Of a stretch of 64,000 nucleotides of DNA, positions 33,106-41,080 are shown piece by piece. Each line of letters opens with the position of its first letter. Position 1 is the stretch's first letter. Origin of the DNA: Streptomyces wuyuanensis (lineage in GTDB: Bacteria; Actinomycetota; Actinomycetes; Streptomycetales; Streptomycetaceae); NCBI RefSeq assembly GCF_900103455.1, contig NZ_FNHI01000016.1, forward strand, positions 62,001 through 126,000. Direction: 5' to 3'. The translations under genes and the position numbers were made by a program. Under the pieces are notes generated by a model, which was not told where the DNA came from, made no database searches, and was given only the letters and a program-made list of their open reading frames with translations.

Positions 33106-34032
33106 GTGAAGCCCGCGACCCGCATCATCCTCATAGGCGCCCCGGTTGCCGTCGCCGTGTCCATGATCCTCGGCGTCGGCAGCGAGGACGAGATCCCGCT
33201 CGCCGACCGGCCGCGGGAGGCGCAGAACACGACGGCCCCCGTGCAGAACCCGCTCAAGTCGGGCTCGGCGTCCGAGCGGCGGGCGCTGGAGGCCAGGATC
33301 GACAAGATGCCCGCGGGACTCGCCGCTCCCGCCAAGAAGGAGATCGCCGCGCGGCTGGTGTCCACCGCCGAGCACTCCACCCTGAACTGGCGCGGGCAGT
33401 ACGACGCCATCGAGGACCTCGGCGACGGCAACGGCTACACCGCCGGGACCATCGGTTTCTGCTCCGGCACCAACGACATGCTGCAGCTCGTCGAGGCGTA
33501 CACCGCCGACCACCCGGACAACGGGCTGGCGCGGTATCTGCCCGCCCTCAGGGAGGTCGACGGCACCGACTCGCACGAGGGGCTGGACCCCGGCTTCACC
33601 GACGCCTGGGTGGCGGAGGCCGGGAAGCCGGCCTTCCGCGCGGCGCAGGACGCCGCCCGCGACCGGATCTACTTCGACCCGGCCGTCCGGCTCGCCAAGA
33701 TGGACGGCCTCGGCACGCTGGGCCAGTTCATCTACTACGACGCGATGCTGCTGCACGGCCCGGGCCTCGAGCCCGACGGCTTCTACGGCATCCGCCAGGC
33801 GGCCATGAAGAAGGCCAGGACGGCGGCGGAGGGCGGCGTGGAGAAGACGTATCTGAACGCGTTCCTCGACGAGAGCCGTTCCGCCATGCGGTCCCGGACC
33901 GGCACCGCCCAGCGCGACACCTCGCGCATCGACACGGCGCAGCGGGTGTTCCTGCGGAACGGGAACATGGGACTGGCGGCACCGCTGGAGTGGCGGATGT
34001 ACGGGGAGACCTTCCGCATCCCGGCCTCCTGA
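33106..34032 (+). CDS. Secreted GH46 chitosanase
   Basis: The product is 308 residues from the GTG at 33106. A short hydrophobic signal (ILIGAPVAVAVSMILGV) precedes a 45-residue linker. The catalytic domain follows Streptomyces N174 chitosanase closely: proton donor E89 in STAEHSTLNW and general base D107 in EDLGDGNGYTAGTIGFCSGT (quoted in parts), keeping the 18-residue spacing of E22/D40. Later segments GQFIYYDAMLLHGPG, MKKARTAAEGG and DTAQRVFLRNGNM also match. It would cut beta-1,4 bonds in chitosan with inversion. No ribosome site is visible; a leaderless mRNA is possible. A 9-bp hairpin follows. Confidence 0.95.
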   Translation: MKPATRIILIGAPVAVAVSMILGVGSEDEIPLADRPREAQNTTAPVQNPLKSGSASERRALEARIDKMPAGLAAPAKKEIAARLVSTAEHSTLNWRGQYDAIEDLGDGNGYTAGTIGFCSGTNDMLQLVEAYTADHPDNGLARYLPALREVDGTDSHEGLDPGFTDAWVAEAGKPAFRAAQDAARDRIYFDPAVRLAKMDGLGTLGQFIYYDAMLLHGPGLEPDGFYGIRQAAMKKARTAAEGGVEKTYLNAFLDESRSAMRSRTGTAQRDTSRIDTAQRVFLRNGNMGLAAPLEWRMYGETFRIPAS

Positions 34033-34047
34033 CGGCGGGGGCACATG

Positions 34048-34072
34048 GGGCCCGGCACGGTAAGCCGGGCCC
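34048..34072 (+). terminator. Stem-loop after the chitosanase gene
   Basis: GGGCCCGGC at 34048-34056 pairs with 34064-34072 across a 7-nt loop, 15 nt after the stop codon and between convergent genes. Confidence 0.6.
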
Positions 34073-34215
34073 GCCGCGCCCCGTCGGGACGCCACCGCGA
34101 CCGCGCTCCTCCACGCAGCGGACGACGGCAGCGCCGGCCGGACCCGACGGCACCGCGGCCCGGGACCGGACGTGAGCACGGCCCGGGACGGGACGCGCCG
34201 GGTGCCGCGCCCGCG

Positions 34216-35643
34216 TCACCAGTCGGCCACCCGGTAGTCCTTGAGGAAGACCCCGGACACCGGCGCGCCCGCCTCGCCCCGCACGATCGGGTCGTAGACA
34301 CGGGCGGCTCCGTCCACGATGTCGAGCGGCGTACGGGTGCCGACCGCGGCGATCCGCGCCTTCCGCGGGGCGGGGTTCTCGTCGGTGATCCAGCCGGTGT
34401 CCACGCTGCACATGTACACGCCCTGCGCGGCGAGTTCCTCCGCGCTCGTACGGGTCAGCATGTTGAGCGCGGCCTTGGCCATGTTGGTGTGGGGATGGCC
34501 GCCGGTCTTGTTGCGCACGGCGAACCGCCCCTCGACAGCGGACACGTTGACGATGTACCGGCGCGACCGCGGCGAGGCGAGCAGCAGCGGAAGCAGCCGG
34601 TCGCACAGCAGGGCGGGCGCCACGGCGTTGACCAGCTGCACCTCCAGGAGCTCGGCCGGGTCGAGCTCGCCGATGCGCGCCGACCAGGAGTTGGCGGCCG
34701 AGAGGTCGGGTAGCAGCCCGGCCTCGTCGGCGCCCGTGAGCACGAGGTCGAGCGAGGCGGACCGGACGGCCGCGGCGGCCGTCGGCGCGTACCCCGGAGC
34801 CGTCAGTACTCCCGCCGGGCGGTCGCCGCCCTCGCCGGACGCGAGCAGCGCGTACGACTCCGGCGGCCTGCGTATCGTCTGCGCGGCGTTGTTGACGAGT
34901 ATGTCGAGTGGCTCGCCGTCGGCCCGGAGCCGCTCGCACAGTCCGATGACCTGGCGCGGGTCGCGCAGGTCGATCGCGACGACGGTGAGCCGGTCGATCC
35001 ACTCGGCGCTGCCCGGCACGGCGTGGAAACGCCGCAGGGCGTCCTGCGGGAAACGACTCGTGACCAGCACGTGCGCTCCGTCGCGGAGCATCATCAGCGC
35101 CAGCCGGAAGCCGATCTTCACCCGCCCGCCGGTGAGCAGCACCCGCCGGCCGGACAGGTCCGTGCGCAGGGTGCGCCGTGTCGTGTTGTCCCGCGCGCAG
35201 TCGGGGCACAGCCGGTGGTAGAAGGCATCCGCTTGTCGATACAACGACTTGCAGACATAGCAGTGCCGCGGCTTCAGGAACGTCCCCACCGTGCCGCGGC
35301 GCGACTCCAGCGCGGCGTCCTCACGACGGTCAAGGGCACCGGTCGCGGTGGCGGCAGTGAGCAGGGCATCGGCCTCGGAACGCGCCCTCCGGCGGGCCTT
35401 GCGGCGCTTGTTCCGGCTCTCCCTGGCGAAGGAAGCGGCGAGCTCCTCGCCGCGCATCCGCGCCGGATCCTCCAGCGGGAGGCCCCGCAGCCGCTCCACC
35501 GTGCGGCCGAAAGCCGCCAGCTCGTCGTCCGTGACCGTGGCGTCCGACGCGTCCGGGGTGGCGCCCGTCGTCGTCGCGTACATCTGCTCCATGCGCAGGT
35601 GATCGTAGCCAGCGCCGGAGAGCGTCAGCATCCCGATTTCCAC
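34216..35643 (-). CDS. SDR-family oxidoreductase with N-terminal zinc-ribbon-like segment
   Basis: The product is up to 475 residues. Several in-frame starts exist (GTG 35643, ATGs near 35631, 35592 and 35583) and none has a convincing ribosome site, so the N-terminus is uncertain. Residues about 1-120 are charged and helical, then CYVCKS and CPDCA lie 15-20 residues apart, resembling a zinc ribbon. The SDR Rossmann fold begins at LLTGGRVKIGFRLAL near 170, with NNAAQT and a later NVSAVEG, and a TNMAKAALNML helix carrying the active-site Lys region; the Tyr usual three residues before Lys is replaced by His-Thr-Asn-Met, so catalysis may be altered. It lies downstream of the WhiB-like gene, same strand. 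Confidence 0.75.
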   Translation of the reverse strand: MEIGMLTLSGAGYDHLRMEQMYATTTGATPDASDATVTDDELAAFGRTVERLRGLPLEDPARMRGEELAASFARESRNKRRKARRRARSEADALLTAATATGALDRREDAALESRRGTVGTFLKPRHCYVCKSLYRQADAFYHRLCPDCARDNTTRRTLRTDLSGRRVLLTGGRVKIGFRLALMMLRDGAHVLVTSRFPQDALRRFHAVPGSAEWIDRLTVVAIDLRDPRQVIGLCERLRADGEPLDILVNNAAQTIRRPPESYALLASGEGGDRPAGVLTAPGYAPTAAAAVRSASLDLVLTGADEAGLLPDLSAANSWSARIGELDPAELLEVQLVNAVAPALLCDRLLPLLLASPRSRRYIVNVSAVEGRFAVRNKTGGHPHTNMAKAALNMLTRTSAEELAAQGVYMCSVDTGWITDENPAPRKARIAAVGTRTPLDIVDGAARVYDPIVRGEAGAPVSGVFLKDYRVADW

Positions 35644-35770
35644 TCACCCGGGAGGCGTACGCCGTTTCCGCGCTTCGGGGACGATCTGCCGAGGCGGTCC
35701 ACCATCAGTCGCGATGTTCACGTGGCCCCCGACCGGTCGGGCCGCTCCTCCCGCCCCTCGATGAATCCCT

Positions 35771-36046
35771 TCACGGCCGCCGGCTGCGGCGCTGGATCCG
35801 AGAGCGCCGCAGCCTGCCGCGTTCCTTCTCCGAGAGGCCGCCCCAGACGCCGAACCGCTCGTCGTTGGCGAGCGCGTACTCCAGGCACGCCACGCGGCCG
35901 TCGCAGGCGTCGCACAGTTCCTTGGCCTCGCGGGTGGAGGAGCCGGGGGCCGGGAAGAAGAACTCGGGGCCGACCTGGGCGCAGAGGGCGTTTTCCTGCC
36001 AGGAGAGTTCCTGGTCGGCGGCGGGAGCAATGCTGTTCATGGGCAT
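35771..36046 (-). CDS. WhiB-like iron-sulfur transcription factor (WhiB/WhmD subgroup)
   Basis: The product is 91 residues from the ATG at 36046 (a second ATG two codons on is equally likely). Four cysteines bind a [4Fe-4S] cluster: NALCAQ, ELCDACDG and RVACLEYAL. The GVWGG turn and basic tail (LSEKERGRLRRSRIQRR) complete the family pattern. The segments SSTREAKELC and LEYALANDERFG are very close to WhiB of Streptomyces coelicolor, the sporulation regulator that works with WhiA, more so than to WblC or WblA. It is likely a paralogue or orthologue of that group. A TTGACA -35-like box lies at 36085-36080 on this strand. Confidence 0.9.
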   Translation of the reverse strand: MPMNSIAPAADQELSWQENALCAQVGPEFFFPAPGSSTREAKELCDACDGRVACLEYALANDERFGVWGGLSEKERGRLRRSRIQRRSRRP

Positions 36047-36190
36047 GATCGACAGACTGCCCCGTGCCGATAAACAGCATGTCAATGAAAGCTCAACGTC
36101 CGCGTTTCGGCCAACCGCGGCCGGGGACGGCCGACCTCGCCGACCCGCGCCCCCGGTAGCACCGGCGCGGGCCGCCGTTGTGCCGGTGGT

Positions 36191-37003
36191 TCACGCCGCG
36201 TTCGCGCCGCCCGCGCTCTTCGCCGCGGTCTCGATCACCGCGAAGCGGGCCCCGTACGGGTCGGCGAGTTTGGCGATGCGGCCGACGTCCTCCAGGTCGA
36301 TCGGCGGAGTGCGGACCGTGCCGCCGCGTTCCTCCGCCTTCGCCGCGGTCGCGTCGGCGTCGACGACCTCGAAGTACGGCAGCCAGTACGGTCCGCCGGC
36401 CGCCTCCACCGGGTCGGTCTCCAGGGGGACGAGGCCGGCGAACATGGCGTCCTCGCCGGCGCCTGCCGGGTTCACGGTGACGTAGGTGTCACCGCCGGGG
36501 ATGGGCACGGCGAACTCGTCCCACCCGAAGACGGAACGGTAGAACCCGAGCGCCGCGTCCGGGTCCGGGGTGCACAGCTCGGCCCAGCACAGCGAGCCGG
36601 TCTCGTTCACGACGTCGAGGCCCGGGTTGGTGCCGGGCTGCCAGGTGGCGAAGCCCACGCCCGCCGGGTCGGTGAAGTGGGCCATGCGGCCGAGGTCCCG
36701 CACGTCCGCCGGCTCGTGGGTGACGGCGCCGCCGCCCTTCCTCACCCGTTCGGCCGTGTCGTCCGCGCTGGGCGACTGGAAGTAGAGGGTCCAGCCGGGC
36801 GCCCCCTGCTCGGGGGGCACGGTCATGCCGCCGGCCGCGGTCCTCCCGTCCAGTTCGAACATGCCGTAACCGCCGGCCCGGGGGCCCGCGGAACGGAACG
36901 TCCAGCCGAACAGTTCGCCGTAGAACGAGGCCGCGCCCCGGAGGTCGGGGGTGGCGAGGTCGAGCCAGTTCGGAGAGCCGGTGAGATAGCGCGTGGTGAG
37001 CAT
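36191..37003 (-). CDS. Tandem-domain VOC (glyoxalase-like) protein
   Basis: The product is 270 residues from the ATG at 37003, with GGAG eight bases upstream; the ATG two codons earlier is too close to that box. Two vicinal-oxygen-chelate domains follow one another: PNWLDLATPDLRGAASFYGELFGW in the first (quoted in parts) and LCWAELCTPDPDAALGFYRSVFGW in the second. Each ends in a DPAGVGFATWQ or DPYGARFAVIE strand. This is the class that includes putative hydroxylases and bleomycin-resistance-like proteins. Function is undetermined. It stands upstream of a decayed oxidoreductase on the same strand. Confidence 0.85.
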   Translation of the reverse strand: MLTTRYLTGSPNWLDLATPDLRGAASFYGELFGWTFRSAGPRAGGYGMFELDGRTAAGGMTVPPEQGAPGWTLYFQSPSADDTAERVRKGGGAVTHEPADVRDLGRMAHFTDPAGVGFATWQPGTNPGLDVVNETGSLCWAELCTPDPDAALGFYRSVFGWDEFAVPIPGGDTYVTVNPAGAGEDAMFAGLVPLETDPVEAAGGPYWLPYFEVVDADATAAKAEERGGTVRTPPIDLEDVGRIAKLADPYGARFAVIETAAKSAGGANAA

Positions 37004-37132
37004 GGACATCGCTCCTTCGTGGGCGGCCGGCGGTCCCGTCACGGGGCTCGCGAGCCTCGTGGTCCCCGGGACTTCGGGGGCCCGTCGTCGTGCCTCACCC
37101 CCCTCGTGGGTGTGCCGTCGACCCCATCGAGT

Positions 37133-37712
37133 GTGCTACCGGTCCCGGTCCCCCGCACCCGGGGCGGCCGTCGTCGCGCATTCCCGCCCGGCCGCCGTCA
37201 CGGGCGCCCACGTCGCGTAGGGGTGGAACGGGGTGGGACGAGGACGCGGGACCAGCTGGAGCGCACGGGTTCGTGATGACGTCGCCGCCCACGTGGTTGG
37301 GGGGTATGCCTCGGTGGCCGGGACGGACCGCGCGGCGTGCGCGACGATCCGTTCCCCGTTCCGGGTCGAATCGCTCGAACTGCCGCAGCACGGCTTCCGT
37401 GGCGTCGCCCGGATAGCCGTTCGCGGACGTACGCGCAGGCGTGGACCGGGGTGCACGCCGCCGTGCGACCGGCCGGGATCGGCGAGATACTGCTGCGCCG
37501 CCAGGACGAACGGGCGCTCCGGCATCCTGCCCGGTCGACCTGCCGTTCCGTGTGCGCCGCCGCCTCCACCGTGCCTCCGACGTACTCCAGCAGGGCGACG
37601 AGGGCGTCGGAGACCGGGCGTGAACCGCAGTCCCGCCCGCGCGAGGTTGACCCCGCCCGCGAGCCCGTTGGGGCCGGATCCGACGGCGATCGCGTCGGCC
37701 GTGCCTCAAGGG
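37133..37712 (-). pseudogene. Decayed phytoene-dehydrogenase-like NAD(P)/FAD oxidoreductase
   Basis: The N-terminal dinucleotide motif AVGSGPNGLAGGVNLARAG is readable on the minus strand at about 37695-37636. Only some 150 bp later comes the C-terminal region of the same family, scattered over three frames: RPFVLAAQQYLADPGRS, then NGYPGDATEAVLRQFERF, then ERIVAHAARSVPATEAY, then NHVGGDVIT, then a final PTPFHPYATW and TPPGAG-like ATTAAPGAG. Roughly 300 central residues are missing and at least four frameshifts separate the pieces. No start codon precedes the N-terminal motif. It is a dead gene, explaining why no single frame is convincing here. Confidence 0.8.
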
Positions 37713-37882
37713 AACGGAGGTCACGCCGATATGATCCGCGCATGACGACCAGAAAGGCTCATGCCGGGTAGGCGCCGCCGCCCGTCCCCGCTCCTCCCCT
37801 CGGCGCGCTCGCCGCCGGGCCCACTCACGCTTCCGTGCGCCCGTGCCCGCGACGTCAGCACCGTCCTTCCCGAGGAGCCACC

Positions 37883-38779
37883 ATGCAGGTCACACCCCTG
37901 AATCCGTACGCACGTCTCCCGCGCCCGTACCGCGCGATGCACACGGTGGACAGCACGATCGACGCCGAAGGCCGGGCCCACTGGCTGCTGTCCGAGCGGC
38001 CGCCGGCCACCGGGCCCGCCCCCGAGGGCGGCGGCCACGAGCCGTACGACGCCCTGGTCGTCACGGTCGGCGACGGCGACCCGCGGCAGACGCATCTGAG
38101 CTCCGTCGTGCATCCCCGGGGACTGCTGGGCGCCCTCCCCGACGGGGGTTTCGTCGTCGCTGCAGCCCGAACACGCCGCGCCACCGGGCCCGGTGAGCAG
38201 GTGCAGGTCTTCGACGCGCTGGGCCGGGCGTCCTGGACGTTCGACGTCGGGGACGCCGTCGAGCACCTGCTCGTGGACACCGGCGGTGATCTGTGGGTGG
38301 GGCACTTCGACGAGAACCCCGAGGGAATCCGCCGGTGGAATGTGTCGGGTGAACTGCTGTGGGAGTCCGGTGACACCGCGCCGGGAGCCGGCTGGATCAT
38401 GGACTGCTATGCGCTGAACATCGGCCGCCACACGGTCTGGGCCTGCCCGTACACCGAGTTCCCCGTGCTGGAGATCCGCGAGGGGGCGCCGGTGCGGGTG
38501 CGCTCCAACGGCGTGCGCGGCGCCAGGGCACTGGCCGTCGCCGGGGAGCGGATCGTCTTCTTCGGCGGGTACGGGGACGACGCCGACCGGCTCGTGGTGT
38601 GCGCGACGACCGGCAGCGGTGTCGAGCCGGCGAAGACCACACGGGTCGTCCGTCCCGACGGCGGGCGGCTCGGACGGCGGCGCGTCGTGAGTCGCGATGC
38701 GAGGGTGTACGTGCAGGAGGAGCCGTACACCGAGTGGTACGTGCTCGACGCGGGCGCGACCCTCCCGGCGGCGCTCTGA
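37883..38779 (+). CDS. Beta-propeller-like protein of unknown function
   Basis: The product is 298 residues; GAGGAG precedes the ATG at 37883 by six bases. No signal peptide or membrane helix is present. The sequence alternates short beta strands with Gly/Asp turns: GGFVVAAARTR, VQVFDALGRASWTFDVG, GDLWVGHFDENPEG, WNVSGELLWESG, and the end VYVQEEPYTEWYVLDAG. This suggests a WD40/YVTN-like propeller with six or seven blades. I do not recognise the family and there is no catalytic motif. It is probably cytoplasmic. It is read away from the oxidoreductase pseudogene and followed by a lipoprotein gene. Confidence 0.75.
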   Translation: MQVTPLNPYARLPRPYRAMHTVDSTIDAEGRAHWLLSERPPATGPAPEGGGHEPYDALVVTVGDGDPRQTHLSSVVHPRGLLGALPDGGFVVAAARTRRATGPGEQVQVFDALGRASWTFDVGDAVEHLLVDTGGDLWVGHFDENPEGIRRWNVSGELLWESGDTAPGAGWIMDCYALNIGRHTVWACPYTEFPVLEIREGAPVRVRSNGVRGARALAVAGERIVFFGGYGDDADRLVVCATTGSGVEPAKTTRVVRPDGGRLGRRRVVSRDARVYVQEEPYTEWYVLDAGATLPAAL

Positions 38780-38936
38780 CGCCGGGCGCGCGGGCGGGTT
38801 GCGGTGGCCCGGGCCGGCCGCCCTGGGCGCAGAGTTGGCCGTACGGCGTCGCCCTCCGTCCCGTGCGATCACTCGTGCCGGTGGTCCGGCCGTGTGCCCA
38901 CCGCGCCGGGGCCGGTCGCTGCGGCAGGGTGGACGG

Positions 38937-39464
38937 ATGCACCCCCGGATCAGGCCCCTCACCCTCGCCGTACTCCTCGCCGCGACCGGTCTCGTCGCGA
39001 CCGGCTGCGTCTCCGTGCCCGGGACGCCGTCGCCCCCCGCGCCCGGCCTCGTGCCGGCCGGGGCCCCGTCACCGGCACCCGTCGCCCCGGACCGCCCCGC
39101 GGAACAGGCGCCCGCCCACGGCGAACTCGCCTCCACCGGGCCGCAGACGTCGCCGCGGCCGCGGCCGTCGAGCGGCCGCGAGGCGGACGACGGCCGGCGG
39201 GCCGAGGGGCGCGCGCCGGGCGGGGCGGTCGCGCCGCAGGGGCGGGAGCGTCGCGCGGCCGCGCCGCAGCAGCCGGCACGCGGTGAGCGGGGCGACAAGG
39301 CCTCGGCGGAGAAGGCGCGTTCGCCGCGCAAGCACAGGAAGCACCCGGGTGTACGACCGCCCCGGGTGCGGACGCACTACGACATGGGTGATCTGTGCCG
39401 GGCCTCGGACGGCGTGGCGGACCCGTCCTTCGTCGCCATGTGCCGGGCGAGCTACGGCCGCTGA
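38937..39464 (+). CDS. Low-complexity lipoprotein
   Basis: The product is 175 residues from the ATG at 38937; the ribosome site is weak. A signal of about 23 residues ends in the lipobox VATGC. Nearly all of the next 110 residues are Pro/Ala/Arg/Gly-rich with no fold-like pattern. The last 35 residues are conserved-looking: a basic RKHRKHPGVRPPRVRTHYD stretch then MGDLCRASDGVADPSFVAMCRASYGR (two cysteines, quoted in parts DLCRASDG and MCRASYGR), which may form a disulfide-bonded cap. The architecture suggests a surface lipoprotein whose linker spans the cell wall. Function is unknown. Confidence 0.72.
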   Translation: MHPRIRPLTLAVLLAATGLVATGCVSVPGTPSPPAPGLVPAGAPSPAPVAPDRPAEQAPAHGELASTGPQTSPRPRPSSGREADDGRRAEGRAPGGAVAPQGRERRAAAPQQPARGERGDKASAEKARSPRKHRKHPGVRPPRVRTHYDMGDLCRASDGVADPSFVAMCRASYGR

Positions 39465-39811
39465 GGAGTCCGCGACCGGCGCCGGGCCGGACGGACGGCT
39501 CCCGCCGGGCCGTCGGAGCCCGGGACCGTGCCCGTTCCGGCTCGGACCGGGCTCGGTGCAGGCGCGATACCCGCGCGGCCCCCACAGGCCGCGCGGGTCC
39601 GCGACGCCTGCGCGGGAGCCTCGTCCGCATTCCCCGCGCAGGCTGTCCCCTGGGCCCACCCCGTCGTTGCTCCTGTCCGCCCCGTCGCCGGTACGACGCC
39701 GTGGCGCACGAACCCGTTCCGCACCGGGCGAGTTCGGTGCGGATCCGTCCCGCCCGAGCCCGTTCCGCTCCGAGCCGGTTTCACACGAGCCGGTTCCGCC
39801 CGAAGTGCCGC
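39465..39811. other. Non-coding stretch with a terminator hairpin
   Basis: This 347-bp gap between the lipoprotein and the convergent laccase gene holds the perfect hairpin at 39570-39597 and nothing else I recognise. No frame looks coding. Confidence 0.55.
39570..39597. terminator. 11-bp perfect stem-loop
   Basis: CCCGCGCGGCC at 39570-39580 pairs without mismatch to 39587-39597 over a 6-nt loop (CCCACA). It is symmetric enough to serve both convergent genes. Confidence 0.65.
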
Positions 39812-40900
39812 TCAGTGCGCGTGCGACCCCGACGCGCCCTCGGCGCCCGACGCGGTCTTCGCACCGGTCTTCGCACCGGTCTTCGCACCGGTCTTCGCAC
39901 CGGTCTTCGCACCGGTCTTCGCGCCGGGTGACGCAGGCGCCGCCGGATGGTGCGGCTCGTACCCGGGGATCGTGCCGTCCGGCTTGGCGACCAGGAACAG
40001 GCCCGCCATCCCCATGTCCGAGTGGCTCTGCACATGGCAGTGGTACATCCAGGCGCCGGCTCCCACACCCTCACCCGCGATGATCTGGAAGCCGAAGGAG
40101 TCCGCCGGCCCGGTGATCTTGTTGTCGACGATCCGGGAGGGGTCGTCGGGTCCGGTGAGCAGGCCGGTCCTGTTGTCCGCCCAGCGGTGACCGTGCATAT
40201 GGAAGGTGTGGTAGTACTCGCCGTGCGTGATCATCACGATCTCGACCCGGTCGCCCACGGTCGCCCGGAAGTCCGGACTCTCGTGCCCCGGCCTGTTGTT
40301 GATCGTCATGTCGTTGAAGACGATCGTGAACTGCCTGTCCGGCAGGAGGTCGCCCTTCCTGCGCACCACGACGGGTCCGTACAGCCCCTTGCGGATGCCG
40401 CCGGTGCCGTGGTCCGTGCCCACCACGTGGTCGTGGTAGTGCCAGTAGCCCGCGCTGCCCGCCCGCCAGGTGCCGTCCTTGCGCCGGCCCGGGGCGTGGG
40501 TGCGCCAGGTGTAGGTGCGGGTGGCGCCCGGTTCGACATGGCTCCTGCTCGTCCGGGTGCCGTCGCTGGCGATGTCGTAGTCCACGCCGTGGACATGGAG
40601 GCTGGCCGGCACGTCCATGGTGTTCTCGAGCTGGATGTGCAGGGTGTCCCCCTCGACGAGCTCGATCATCGGACCGGGGATCGTCGCCTTGCCCTTCTCC
40701 AGGCCGTACCCCATCTGACCGTCCGCCAGTTTCTCGGCGTACAGCTTGAGATGGCGTACCTGGCCGCCGGCCGGGGCAGTCTTCGGTGCGCCCTCGGCGG
40801 AGGTCGCGGCGGAAGCGGTGGCAAGGGACAACGATGTCACACCCGTCGCCGCGACCGCGCCGCCCGCCAGCAGGCGCCGGTTGAAGCTCCGTCTGTCCAT
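39812..40900 (-). CDS. Two-domain small laccase (multicopper oxidase)
   Basis: The product is 362 residues; GGGGAG precedes the ATG at 40900. A Tat signal (RRSFNRRLLAGG) covers about 1-32. All copper ligands of the small laccase family are present: HVHG, YWHYHDHV, the HTFHMHGHRW segment and HCHVQSHSDM. The body is very close to SLAC of Streptomyces coelicolor and EpoA of S. griseus, which work as trimers and oxidise phenols. After the conserved GTIPGYEP end there is an unusual tail of six Gly-Ala-Lys-Thr repeats encoded by a 12-bp minisatellite, then GSHAH. It is divergent from the ThuA/dehydrogenase gene (180-bp gap). Confidence 0.96.
   Translation of the reverse strand: MDRRSFNRRLLAGGAVAATGVTSLSLATASAATSAEGAPKTAPAGGQVRHLKLYAEKLADGQMGYGLEKGKATIPGPMIELVEGDTLHIQLENTMDVPASLHVHGVDYDIASDGTRTSRSHVEPGATRTYTWRTHAPGRRKDGTWRAGSAGYWHYHDHVVGTDHGTGGIRKGLYGPVVVRRKGDLLPDRQFTIVFNDMTINNRPGHESPDFRATVGDRVEIVMITHGEYYHTFHMHGHRWADNRTGLLTGPDDPSRIVDNKITGPADSFGFQIIAGEGVGAGAWMYHCHVQSHSDMGMAGLFLVAKPDGTIPGYEPHHPAAPASPGAKTGAKTGAKTGAKTGAKTGAKTASGAEGASGSHAH
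39855..39926. repeat. 12-bp in-frame minisatellite in the laccase tail
   Basis: Six head-to-tail copies of GTCTTCGCACCG (the last with one change) fill 72 bp. On the laccase strand they encode Gly-Ala-Lys-Thr repeats. Copy number can vary without shifting the frame. Confidence 0.95.
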
Positions 40901-41080
40901 GTGAACTCCCCAGTGCCGTAAGGAAAATCGGGTTGGGCCGGGCACACCGTAGTCGGCTGATCTTCGTTTCTCCACACCCAGGACAAAGTTCGTCGGATTG
41001 CGACCATACCTATTGGCGGTTCGCCGAAAGAGGTCTAGCTTCACGGCTGTTGCTGTGACCAATGAGGGGTGGGTGACCAC

